Below are positions 49,776 to 59,500 of a DNA stretch of 64,000 bases, piece by piece. Source of the stretch: Limisphaera sp. Its GTDB lineage: Bacteria > Verrucomicrobiota > Verrucomicrobiia > Limisphaerales > Limisphaeraceae. Below the pieces are notes generated by a model, which had not been told where the DNA came from, made no database searches, and was given only the letters and a program-made list of their open reading frames with translations. Each line of letters begins with the position of its first letter. Within the stretch, counting starts at the first letter, position 1. The stretch is from positions 91,374 through 155,373 of the forward strand of contig JANWVC010000001.1 in the NCBI GenBank assembly GCA_025057755.1, given 5' to 3'. Position numbers and translations under genes: made by a program.

Positions 49776-50714
49776 ATGAGTGAGGTGCTGGACAGCCGAC
49801 AGTTGCAAGCGTTTGTCGCTTTGGCACAGCATCGTAGTGCCACGCGAGCGGCGCGTGAACTTCATCTGACGCCCTCGGCAGTCAGTCATTCCATACGGTC
49901 GTTGGAGGATCAGTTGGGCTGTCGCCTTTTTGACAGAGTGGGCAAAACGATGACCCTAACGCTGTGCGGAGAGCGTCTCCTTACTTATGCCCAGCGCATT
50001 CTTGCAGACATGAACGCTGCCCGCCAGGAATTGGAAGAATTAACCCGTTGGGGAAGAGGACGACTTAGGTTGATGGCCAGTCCAACGGCCTGCCAATATC
50101 TTCTTCCACCCATGCTACGCGCGTTCAAAGAACGGTTTCCGGAGTACAACCTTTCCGTGGAAGCTGGAGACACCCCGGCCGTGGTGACCGCGTTACTGGA
50201 CCATCGGATTGACCTGGCGCTGGGCCTGCGGCCACCGCCAACGACGGCTGTATTATTCCGACCGCTTTTCGAAGATTCGCTCCTATTTATCGTGAGCCGT
50301 TCTCATCCTTGGGCCGTGCGGGCGCGCGTTGAGCGAGCGGAGATATCCCAACAACCCCTGATCCTTTACAGCAAAAGCAGTTTGACCTACCGCCTCATCG
50401 AGGAGTATTTCCATCGGGAGGGCTTGCGGCTGACCACGGTCATGGAACTGGGCAGCATGGAGGCGACCAAGGAACTAGTGAAACTCGGATTGGGCATCAC
50501 CATCATGGCTCCTTGGGCTGCCCGAAAGGAGTTGGAAGAGGGTTCACTCGTGGCCCTTCCCTTGGGCCGACGGCTCCTCACGCGGTGCTGGGGCGTGCTC
50601 GTGGCTCAAGGCAAATCACTAACGCTGGCCGAAGAAACGTGGATTCAAATCTGCAGCTCGGTTTGCCGTGATCTCAAAGTGGTCCCGCCTACTGTCTCCA
50701 GTTCTTCGGTCTAG
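49776..50714 (+). CDS. LysR-family transcriptional regulator
   Basis: A 312-residue LysR-type regulator. The N-terminal winged helix-turn-helix spans about 8-67 ('QLQAFVALAQHRSATRAARE', 'LTPSAVSHSIRSLEDQLGCRLF'), followed by a linker helix. The C-terminal periplasmic-binding-like effector domain begins near 93 ('RLRLMASPTACQYLLPPMLR') with the usual 'LALGLRPPPTTAVLF' and 'GLGITIMAPWAARKEL' segments. It is divergent from the outer-membrane porin, the classic arrangement for LysR control of a neighbour. A PTS EIIA gene follows 64 bases downstream. The effector is unknown. Confidence 0.93.
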   Translation: MSEVLDSRQLQAFVALAQHRSATRAARELHLTPSAVSHSIRSLEDQLGCRLFDRVGKTMTLTLCGERLLTYAQRILADMNAARQELEELTRWGRGRLRLMASPTACQYLLPPMLRAFKERFPEYNLSVEAGDTPAVVTALLDHRIDLALGLRPPPTTAVLFRPLFEDSLLFIVSRSHPWAVRARVERAEISQQPLILYSKSSLTYRLIEEYFHREGLRLTTVMELGSMEATKELVKLGLGITIMAPWAARKELEEGSLVALPLGRRLLTRCWGVLVAQGKSLTLAEETWIQICSSVCRDLKVVPPTVSSSSV

Positions 50715-50778
50715 GATCCGAACCGGTCAACGGTTGCTTCCTGCTTTCTCCGGAGCGGTTAATGAGTAGCATTAGGCC

Positions 50779-51300
50779 ATGCAAGTACCCAATGCGGCGC
50801 CTTTGCAATTGCACCTGTTGCTGACGCCCGGCACAGTTCAGCTCGAGCTTCGCGCCCAAACGCGCGACGAGGTCCTGCGCGAACTGGTGCAGCTGGTGCC
50901 AGGCTTCGAGCAGGAACCGGATCGGCGCGAAACATTGTTTCAGGCCTTGCGCGAGCGGGAGGAGCTCCATAGCACCGGCGTGGGTGATGGCGTTGCCCTG
51001 CCTCACGCCCGTCAGGCGCTCCCTGAATTGCTCAAGCAACCCGTCCTGGTGTTTGGTCGGCATCGGTCCGGCGTGTCGTTTCGCGCAGTGGATGGCCGAC
51101 CCGTTCACTTGTTTTTCCTTCTGTTGGCTCCCGATCTTACGGTGCATCTGGCGATGCTGGCGCGGTTGAGCCGATTGCTGCGGCAAACCGGCCTCAGAGA
51201 ACGACTTTTGAACGCCGCTTCCAAGGACACGGTGATCGAACTCATCCGAGAGGCAGAGCATCGTCTAGATCATGCCCGGGGCGCATCTGGCACATCCTGA
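50779..51300 (+). CDS. PTS EIIA protein of the nitrogen/fructose type
   Basis: A 173-residue PTS EIIA-2 domain protein. The phosphorylation site is His76 in 'GVGDGVALPHARQ', the family signature. It shows the usual 'ERLLNAASKDTVIELIREAE' C-terminal region and 'VHLFFLLLAPDLTVHLAMLA' core. No EIIB or EIIC transporter gene accompanies it, so it resembles regulatory PtsN rather than a sugar transporter component. It lies 64 bases after the LysR gene on the same strand. Its partners, probably a phosphotransferase chain from EI-Ntr/NPr, are not in the window. Confidence 0.9.
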   Translation: MQVPNAAPLQLHLLLTPGTVQLELRAQTRDEVLRELVQLVPGFEQEPDRRETLFQALREREELHSTGVGDGVALPHARQALPELLKQPVLVFGRHRSGVSFRAVDGRPVHLFFLLLAPDLTVHLAMLARLSRLLRQTGLRERLLNAASKDTVIELIREAEHRLDHARGASGTS

Positions 51301-51408
51301 GCATACCGGGAATCCACTCGCATGAAGCCCACTTCCCGATTCGTGTCTCCGTTTCCCGGGACGGACACATGAGGAGACCGCAGAATGCATGACTCCGCTG
51401 TTGTTTCC

Positions 51409-52497
51409 TCACTCCATGAACGGTCCTCGGCCGGCTCCAGCATGTTCCCGGACCAAGTACGGCACTCGACCGGGTGGATCCGGCCGCCATGAATAGGGCG
51501 GGGTAAACACCAGATCTGTTCCGGGTACCAAAAGCACATCCTTACCTGAGCTCTGCCATACAGTCGCCACTTCCACATTCCCCAGCGCAAAGACCCGGCC
51601 TTGCTCACCCCGCGTCAAATAAACTTCCCATGGATTACGCACCTGTTCGAACCAGTTGAATTCGATCCGAACTTCTGCAAACAACCTGGAGCGAATGCAA
51701 TACCGGTTTCCCGGGGCATGATAATAATTATTAAACAGGTGTACCCGTCCGAAGCGTACCGACGGCATGCGCTCCAAACATCCCTCGCCCCACCAATTAT
51801 GATGATACGTGACCCGCAGTCGTCCCTGACACGCCGTGTCTCGATCGCTTGCGCCCAACAAGCTGGCCAACCGATGCCGGTTGTTCAGGTTTTCATAGCC
51901 GAAGCGACACCATGAGACCGTCACTTCATCGGTCCCATGATTCAAATCCAACAACCCGTCGCCGCAGTCCAAAAAAGTGCAATGATCGATCCACACACGC
52001 CGTGCCCCGGACAGCGTCATCCCGTCCTCTGGCGCATCGCGAAGGATCAAATTGCGCACAATCACGTTGGTTGCCTCCCGGAGATAAAGTCCGCCTCCTA
52101 CCAATAGTGCCCCCCGCCCCATACCGACCAAGGTCGTATTAGATCCCACCCGCACGGATCGCCGTCGCAAATCAAACCGTCCCTCCAAACGCAAAACTTT
52201 GGGCCGATCGGAACTCGCCAACTTTTCCAGATCCTCCACGGTCCGCACCACGACCGGCTCCGCCGCACCTCCGCCCGTGGTTGCACCGTCGGCATGCGCA
52301 AATCCCATGGGACGAAACTCGGGCTGTCCCCCGCCCGCTTCGGACGGCATCCGCGCAGGTTGACTCTGTGCTTCAACCCATGCAGAGGCCAAAGTCAAGG
52401 CCCCCCATCCAGCGCGAACACAGGGCCGAGCCCATTGTCGAACCTGAGCGAACAAAGGCGTCCCCCGGAGCCAGCCTTTCCACAAAATCGGTATCAC
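51409..52497 (-). CDS. Secreted pectate lyase, family PL1
   Basis: A 362-residue right-handed beta-helix polysaccharide lyase. The start is GTG 52497, with GAGAG just upstream; the next Met is about 50 residues in, and an N-terminal signal peptide is predicted before 'VEAQSQ'. Helix motifs are typical of PL1: 'SVRVGSNTTLVGMG', 'NVIVRNLILRD', 'RRVWIDHCTFLDCGDGLLDL' (near 166), the calcium-site region 'RVTYHHNWWGEGCLERMPSVRFG' (near 235-258) with the catalytic Arg in 'RMPSVR', and 'VHLFNNYYHA'. The enzyme cleaves polygalacturonate by beta-elimination. It clusters with a GH127 enzyme, suggesting pectin use. Confidence 0.93.
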   Translation of the reverse strand: MIPILWKGWLRGTPLFAQVRQWARPCVRAGWGALTLASAWVEAQSQPARMPSEAGGGQPEFRPMGFAHADGATTGGGAAEPVVVRTVEDLEKLASSDRPKVLRLEGRFDLRRRSVRVGSNTTLVGMGRGALLVGGGLYLREATNVIVRNLILRDAPEDGMTLSGARRVWIDHCTFLDCGDGLLDLNHGTDEVTVSWCRFGYENLNNRHRLASLLGASDRDTACQGRLRVTYHHNWWGEGCLERMPSVRFGRVHLFNNYYHAPGNRYCIRSRLFAEVRIEFNWFEQVRNPWEVYLTRGEQGRVFALGNVEVATVWQSSGKDVLLVPGTDLVFTPPYSWRPDPPGRVPYLVREHAGAGRGPFME

Positions 52498-52732
52498 CTC
52501 TCACCACCTTCCGTCTCCCAACCAGGACCACAAAGAGCGTGGCTCTATCCAACCGCAGAACGCCCAGCGCCTGTTGCGTGGTTCAGAGTTGAGCGCGCCA
52601 CGCCGGGCCCAGGCGTCGATGCAATCCCCTACCCTTCTTAACGTAAAGGTACAAAACGCCATGCCCATGCGACCAGCGTGTGTCATGAATCACGAGTTGC
52701 CACCGACGTCTCCACCGCACGCGCAACTTGAA

Positions 52733-53104
52733 TCAGTCGAGAATCTTCAAGCTGTACACCGGCGACAACGCACTATCCGGTTGTGGGCCACCCATCGCAT
52801 TGTACAAGAAGTCGAACCGGTACCGGTAATGCACCAGGTTGGTCCCGGGCGGCACTGGAATTTGCCCCTCCCATCGATTTCGCACCAACGGCACGGGCCG
52901 CAACGGGTAGGTTTTTTCCCCCACCATGACCTTGGCATCAATCGTTTCCCACCGTAGCGACTGCTGCCGGCTCCGGAACGAAACCTCTACCGGATACAAA
53001 TGATTCGGACTTCGCGGAATTTGACGCGGCGACAAGTTCGTGAAGGTCGCCGTACATCCGCTCAAAAGCCACGGGACCAACAACAACCCCAACACTCTCT
53101 TCAT
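52733..53104 (-). CDS. Small lipoprotein of unknown function
   Basis: A 123-residue predicted lipoprotein. ATG 53104 gives a classic signal 'MKRVLGLLLVPWLLSGC' with lipobox LLSGC; the longer frame from 53131 adds nine residues without function. The mature part is beta-rich ('LYPVEVSFRSRQQSLRWETIDAKVMVG', 'HYRYRFDFLYNAMGGP') with no recognised domain. It lies between the GH127 and PL1 genes, all leftward, with gaps of about 235-270 bases, so it may belong to the same carbohydrate locus. Function unknown. Confidence 0.75.
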   Translation of the reverse strand: MKRVLGLLLVPWLLSGCTATFTNLSPRQIPRSPNHLYPVEVSFRSRQQSLRWETIDAKVMVGEKTYPLRPVPLVRNRWEGQIPVPPGTNLVHYRYRFDFLYNAMGGPQPDSALSPVYSLKILD

Positions 53105-53370
53105 ATCGTCGAAGCTGTCATGCTCAGCCAAAGCTTGGCAAGGGGATTCCTATTGACCAGCTCTCTGATTCCAGTCGCACGCGCTCTCCATCAAGCGAAA
53201 CTCCCTCTCAAATCTTCCATGACCGTTGTTTCAATGCTCCTTGTGAGGCAAACCCGTAACCTACTGAGCACGACTCCTGTCATCCGGCAACTGACTTGCG
53301 CAATTCTTGAAAACGGTCCCCCCTTCCTGCGGCTCAGGCGGGCTCCCGAAAACCACCTCCGATCACTGAG

Positions 53371-55785
53371 TTATTCCACCTCCCATTCGTACAAGCCCGC
53401 GCTGAAGCCACGCTGAAGCTTCAGTTCCAACCGCAACGCATCCGTCGTCACCGGTTCGAAACGGACCCGAACCGGCTCCGCCTTCCGCACGATGTACTCA
53501 CTCAGAGTCCGTACAGGCTGCCACTGGCCGTCCGCGCTTCGGTACAATACTTTCCATGACTCCGGCAGACGACATTCTCCCACGCCGGTATCGTCAAACC
53601 ATGCCACCACGACCGATGCCACTCGCATTGGCTTTTCGAATTCGTACTGAATCCACTCCGTTGTGCCCTTGTGCGGCCAAAAATCAAACTGGCGAGCCTG
53701 TCCATCAGGATAATCCGATGGATACAACTGATCTCGGACCGGCTCCAATGACATGCCGGGCCGCGCAAACGAGGCACTTATCCGCGCGCGACTCGCCGCT
53801 GTGGACCGCGGCGCCGGTCGTGCGACCGCAGGATCCTGCGCCATCCAGACGGTCATCGGAGTAGGCCCTCGATTTGCCCACGTGGCATACGGGATGGCCA
53901 TCAGACGCGCCGGCACTGTTGTTCGCTCGCCCGAAGCCGCCCGCACCGCCCGCTGCGCACCGGTAATCTCCAAAACCGTCACGCCGCTGAGTAGTTCGGA
54001 GCGAAACCGGGGCTCGACGCGAGCATTCGCCGGCAAAACAATGTCAAAGACCCGCCCCTCATGATCCACTCCTTCAAACGCGTACACCGTCGGCCCTCGT
54101 TCCAAAGCCACCTGACCGCGGGTAGCCGCAATACGCGGATGACCCAACACCCGACGCACCGGCATGGACAGCTCCAACCCGACCTCATCCCCGATCCGCC
54201 ATTCCCGACGCAACCGCAGGTACCCCTGTGTAAACGGTGCACTCACCGGCTGGCCATTCACTGTAACCTGCCAACCTGCGGGACGCGGGTCTTCGTAATA
54301 ATAGAGATTCGAGGGCAACGGCTGGCCTCGCGCCCAACCCGGCAAGCGCAACTGCAAGGCAAAGGTTACGGGACGCTCGGGCCGCACCGACATCCGCACA
54401 CGACCCGACCATGGGTAATCGGTCTGTTGCTCAATTTCCACCGGCACGCCGTTCACAAATGCCGTAGCACGGCTTGCCCCATACAGGTTGACAAACAGCT
54501 CTTCTCCGCGAACCGCATAAAAATACCCGCCCAGAGAAGCCACCAAACGCAGAATGTTGGGTGGACAACATGCACAACCAAACCAAGGCGAACGAGCATA
54601 CGTCCCGTCTGCCTCCAAAGGGTTCGGATAAAAGAAACGGTCGCCGGACAACGATACCCCACTCAGGGCTCCATTGTACAAGGTCCGTTCAAACGCATCC
54701 ATATAACGACCTTCACCCGTCATCAAAAACATTCGATGACTCCAGAAGAGAAAGGCCACGGCCGCACAAGTCTCGTTGTAACATCGATGAGGCAATTCAT
54801 ATGCCTCTCCGTAAGCTTCCCCAGAGGCGCGGGCCCCACAACCGCCGGTCAAATGCAGTTTCGTCCCGACTACATCGTCCCAGATCCGCACCACGGCCTC
54901 CCAGTAAGCCCGGTCCCCAAGCAGTGCCGCCACATCGGCCATGCCACTGTATAAATAATTGGCCCGAACCGCATGCCCCACCGCCCGCGACTGATTCACC
55001 ACGGGTTCATGATCTTGGCTGTAGGCGCGTCCGCTTTGCCCCCGGCATTCCAGGAAAAACCGCGCCAGGGTAAGCCAACGCCGATCACCGGTCACACGAT
55101 ACAACTTGGCCAATCCCATCTCGATCCCCTGATGGCCGGGGGCGATTTTGGGTTCGCCGTCATGGAAATCACGCCACAACAACTCCGCGCTTCGCAAACA
55201 AATCTCCAACAAGGCACGTGAACCCGTCGCTTCGTAATGAGCCACCCCCGCTTCAAACAAATGCCCAAGATTGTAGAGCTCATGACTCAACTCCGGATCC
55301 TTCTCCCATCGCTGGCGCCCGATCCATTCATGAGCCGGCGTGTCCGGATGCATCGTCCGCCAAGTGTACAGATACCCGTCCGGTTCCTGTGCTGCCGCAA
55401 TGCGCCGAATCATCTCCTCGAGCTGACGCTCCAAGGCAGGATCGCGCTCCAGCGCCAAACAATAGGATGCCCCTTCAATGGCCTTGAACACATCTGAGTC
55501 ATCAAAAGGAAATTCCGTGGGCGGACGAATTTGGAAGGTGGTCTCGCCGGCCGCTCGACGTCGCATCACTTCCGCCGCCAGATCAAAATTTTTCAACCGG
55601 CCCGTGGTCTCTAACTGTTGCAAAGCAAATGGCATCGTGACCACGCGATTCGTGGCCTGTCGAATGGCCAAAGATCCACCGGTCAGTTTCACTTTAGAGA
55701 AGGGCACAGGCTGAATCGGATAATCCGCCTGCAAAGTCCCAACCATCATCAAACCACTCAGCGCCCAGAGAAGCCACGTTCGCAT
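53371..55785 (-). CDS. Secreted GH127 beta-L-arabinofuranosidase (DUF1680)
   Basis: An 804-residue exported glycoside hydrolase. The signal peptide is 'MRTWLLWALSGLMMVGTLQA'; ATG 55785 is used rather than the TTG at 55794. The catalytic (alpha/alpha)6 domain has 'PFDDSDVFKAIEGASYCLAL', 'AAQEPDGYLYTW' and 'HELYNLGHLFEAGVAHYEATG'. The zinc/cysteine site is intact: Glu338 and Cys340 in 'YNETCAAVAFLFW', and Cys406-Cys407 in 'GCACCPPN'. Glu338 and Cys340 match the positions I recall for the founding Bifidobacterium enzyme. A discoidin-like beta domain ends the protein. It releases L-arabinofuranose from arabinan or glycoproteins. With the nearby pectate lyase it suggests plant cell-wall use. Confidence 0.94.
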   Translation of the reverse strand: MRTWLLWALSGLMMVGTLQADYPIQPVPFSKVKLTGGSLAIRQATNRVVTMPFALQQLETTGRLKNFDLAAEVMRRRAAGETTFQIRPPTEFPFDDSDVFKAIEGASYCLALERDPALERQLEEMIRRIAAAQEPDGYLYTWRTMHPDTPAHEWIGRQRWEKDPELSHELYNLGHLFEAGVAHYEATGSRALLEICLRSAELLWRDFHDGEPKIAPGHQGIEMGLAKLYRVTGDRRWLTLARFFLECRGQSGRAYSQDHEPVVNQSRAVGHAVRANYLYSGMADVAALLGDRAYWEAVVRIWDDVVGTKLHLTGGCGARASGEAYGEAYELPHRCYNETCAAVAFLFWSHRMFLMTGEGRYMDAFERTLYNGALSGVSLSGDRFFYPNPLEADGTYARSPWFGCACCPPNILRLVASLGGYFYAVRGEELFVNLYGASRATAFVNGVPVEIEQQTDYPWSGRVRMSVRPERPVTFALQLRLPGWARGQPLPSNLYYYEDPRPAGWQVTVNGQPVSAPFTQGYLRLRREWRIGDEVGLELSMPVRRVLGHPRIAATRGQVALERGPTVYAFEGVDHEGRVFDIVLPANARVEPRFRSELLSGVTVLEITGAQRAVRAASGERTTVPARLMAIPYATWANRGPTPMTVWMAQDPAVARPAPRSTAASRARISASFARPGMSLEPVRDQLYPSDYPDGQARQFDFWPHKGTTEWIQYEFEKPMRVASVVVAWFDDTGVGECRLPESWKVLYRSADGQWQPVRTLSEYIVRKAEPVRVRFEPVTTDALRLELKLQRGFSAGLYEWEVE

Positions 55786-56011
55786 TATCCGCAAGCTGGG
55801 CCCGCTTCCCTGTTTTTGTCAACGCGGATCAGCCCGGTGACTGGATGTTTGAGGCGCGAGCCAGTTCAAGCCGCCTCATGCCAAATCGCGCCGAAAGGGG
55901 TCAAACTTCCGGTTCAGGTGGAACCAACCCAGCAGCGTCCCTTGTCCTGTGGACGAAAACCTGCTAGAAACGGCCCGGCCTCGCAATGACGATCGCGCGA
56001 ACTCAGTTCCC

Positions 56012-56518
56012 ATGCCGACAAACAACAACGCCGGATTGGTCTGTTTTGGCGGTTTGGCCCTGCTTGACAAAGCTCAACGCAGGGGACTCCAGAGCGGTCT
56101 CAGCGCGACCGCAGGTGGGCCCCCTGAGGCCGGCCTTTCACGAGCATGCCATCGATCCGTCACCTGCCCTCACCTGCCCACACCACGTCGGGACAACGCG
56201 ACCAGTCAATTAGACCCCTCGTTAGAAGCCATACGGGAGGCGACCAAACGGCCGCTGACCCGCGAGGAAGTCAAGCTGCTTGCCGATGCGCTGCGCAACC
56301 ACGAGCCGTGGCTGGAATGGGCCGGTAAACGCGAGAAAAAAGGCTTCGAAGTCGAGCCGGTCGCACTGCACATCCACGAACGCATCTCGGCACAAGCCAT
56401 CCTGCGCGTGGCCGCGCGCCAGGACGCGCAGCGCGACCTGTTCGCCGACCCGCACACCAAATACCACCAACTAGCCCAGTTCACTCACTGCCGCGCTGAC
56501 GGCCCGAACCCTTTTTAA
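56012..56518 (+). CDS. N-terminal remnant of a DNA adenine methyltransferase
   Basis: A 168-residue open frame (ATG 56012). Residues about 66-160 ('TKRPLTREEVKLLADALRNH', 'EPWLEWAGKREKKGFEVEPV', 'ALHIHERISAQAILRVAARQ', 'RDLFADPHTKYH') closely resemble, from memory, the N-terminal region of large type III-like adenine methyltransferases. In those the next segment leads to the catalytic DPPY domain. Here the match stops near 56490 and the frame ends at 56518, 7 bases before the helicase, so no DPPY core is present. The first 60 residues do not match a family. It may be a pseudogene left by a deletion, or a retained small partner protein. It starts the operon-like run. Confidence 0.6.
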   Translation: MPTNNNAGLVCFGGLALLDKAQRRGLQSGLSATAGGPPEAGLSRACHRSVTCPHLPTPRRDNATSQLDPSLEAIREATKRPLTREEVKLLADALRNHEPWLEWAGKREKKGFEVEPVALHIHERISAQAILRVAARQDAQRDLFADPHTKYHQLAQFTHCRADGPNPF

Positions 56519-56525
56519 GTGGCGT

Positions 56526-59500
56526 ATGAACATCTTCGAAGCCCATGCACACATCATGGATCAATACCGCCGCTATGTGCGGAGTTTCCTCAACATCGCC
56601 GATGACCGCATTTGGCAAATCGTTAACAAGGCCATTTTGCAAGAAAACCGGCTTTGGCCGGACGCGTTGCTGCAACTCAATCCAGCATATGAGTTCGGGG
56701 CCACTGTCGAGGAACTAGCTCAAGCCGGAAAACTGTGCGCCGAAACTGCAAATGTCTTCCGATTGCGTGACGGACGGTCTTTGCGACTGTACCGCCACCA
56801 ACAAGAGGCCATCGCCTTGGCTTCGGAGGGCAAACATTTCGTCGTCACGAGCGGCACTGGCTCGGGCAAGACACTCACGTATTTCATTCCGATTTTTGAC
56901 GCGGTGCTCCGCGCCAGTGCGTCTGAGCAAAAAGTCCGGGCCATCATCGTTTACCCGATGAACGCCCTGGTGAATTCCCAATATACCGCGCTCGAGCAGT
57001 GGGCCAATACATATTGGGAGCGCACAGGCAGGCGGTGCCCCGTCCGATTCGCCAAATACACCGGCCAAGAGCAAGACCGCGATGAACGCCGGCGGTTGCA
57101 AGAAAATCCGCCGCACATCCTGCTGACCAATTACGTCATGCTCGAGCTGATGTTGGTACGGCCCGAGGAACACCGGTTCGTAGACCGCGCGAGCACCGGC
57201 CTCAACTTTCTTGTCATTGACGAACTGCACACATACCGCGGCCGCCAGGGGGCAGATGTGGCTCTGCTGGTGCGCCGGCTGCGCCAACGCTGCGGCAACC
57301 CGAACTTGGTATGTATCGGGACCAGCGCCACAATGGCCACCGGAAGCACCCGGACCGAGCGGATCGAGGCAGTGGCAGACTTTGCCACCAAGCTCTTCGG
57401 TGTGAAGGTTGAACCCGCACACGTCATCGAAGAAACTTTGCGGCGCACCATTCCTCAACCCAGACCGATTGATCCTGACCGACTTCGCGCGGCGCTTGAG
57501 GCGCCGCTGCCCAACCCGACATGGGCGGATTTTGCCCAACACCCTTTGGCGGCTTGGATCGAGGACACCTTCGGCCTCATAGAGGAAGAAGGTCGGTTGC
57601 GGCGCCGCGTGCCCATTACCCTTGCCGAAGGCGCTCGACTGCTAGCCGAGCAGACCCAGTGCGATCCAGGCCTTGCCGCACAGCGCCTCCGCGAAATGCT
57701 CTTGCTGGGCAGCGAAGTCCAAGGTCCAGGTGGCCAGCCCGCGCTTGCCTATAAACTGCACCAATTCATCAGTCAGGGCCATTCGGTGTATGCTTCTCTC
57801 GAACCGCCAGAGACTCGGCTGATTACCCTCGATGCCCAATACTATGCCGCAGATACGCAGGAAAAGCTGCTGTACCCGTTGGTTTTCTGCCGCGTCTGCG
57901 GCCAAGAATACTACGAGCTGCGGCTTTCTCCCCAACAAAACCGGTCCACACCCGGGCATGGCGAAGAGGGACCTGAGCTGGACGACCAGGAACAAGCGGA
58001 GTTCATCCCTGGCTACCTTATGATTGACCCGCACCAGCGGTGGCGGGATGAAGAGAGCGCATTACCAAGCCATTGGTTTGATCGCACCGGCCGGCTAAAA
58101 ACTGAATACCAAATGTTTCGCCCGCGCCGATTCTTCGTGAAACCCGACGGCAGTATCGAAACTGGCGCCTCCGCAACCAGTGTGGCTGCTTGGTTCGTCC
58201 CGCGTCCTTTCATGCTCTGCCTGGCCTGTGGCGAAGCCTACACGCGGCGTGACCGTGACGACTTTCGCAAGCTGGCGCGCCTCTCAAGCGAAGGCCGCAG
58301 CACCGCTACAACGCTCTTGACCCTCTTGGGAGTGACCGCTCTGCGCCAGATGCAAATCCAACCATCCGCCCAAAAAGTGCTCAGTTTCACTGACAACCGT
58401 CAGGACGCATCACTCCAGGCAGGGCACTTCAACGATTTCGTTCAGGTGGCACTGCTCCGTTCCGCCATTTGTGAGGCACTGCGCCGCTATGGCGAATTGC
58501 GCTTTGAACACTTGGCCCCACGCGTCTTGGAAGCGCTCAATCTACCTTTGGATGCATTCGCCAAGACACCCGGCCTCGACCCGCAAAGCCCGCAAGCGCA
58601 AATCACACAACGCACTTTCCAGGAATTGGTCGAATACCGCCTCTATGAGGATCTGCGACGCGGTTGGCGCGTCATCCAACCCAACCTTGAACAATGCGGT
58701 CTTCTGCGGATCGATTACGAGGGGCTGGACCAGTTGGCCGCGCGCCAGGATCTCTGGCGTAATGTGCCACTGCTCAATGTATTAACCGCCGACCAACGCT
58801 GCGAAATCCTTAGAACACTGCTGGATGAAATGCGCCGCCAATTGGCCATCGAGGTGGACTGCCTCAGACCGCAGCACCAAGAAGAATTTCGGCGTCGCGT
58901 CACTGAGCACCTCGACGAGCGCTGGGCATTCGAGCCGGAAGAGCCACTCCGCTCCGCAAGCACTTATGTGCTTCCGGGCGAATACCAGCGCGACACCGAC
59001 AACAGCCTTTCATCTCGCACGGCCTGCGGGCGCTGGCTCTGCAACTACTTAGCAACTGAAACCGGTCAACGGCCCGATGAAAAATCCTACAATGATATCA
59101 TCAGCCAACTCGTGCGCCATTTGGTCAGCTACGGGGTGCTCGTTGAGGTCAAGGAGCCTAACCGCAAAAAGCTGGTTCGCGGGTTCCGGTTAAAGGCTGG
59201 GGCACTCATTTGGAAGTGCGGTGATGGCACACCCGCTGTGGATCCGCTACGACGGTACCAGGCTCATGGAGGGTTGTACTCGCCAACCAAGACTCAACCA
59301 AATGAATTCTTCCGCGACCTTTACCAGCGGCCTCCTAGCCTGCTGCGCGATCTCCAAGCAGCCGAGCATACGGCACAGGTGTCCTACGAAAACCGTGTCC
59401 AACGCGAAAAGCAATTTCGGGAAGCCTCTTTGAGCTGCCTGTTCTGTTCCCCAACCATGGAACTGGGCATAGACATTGCCGACCTGAGCCTCATTCACAT

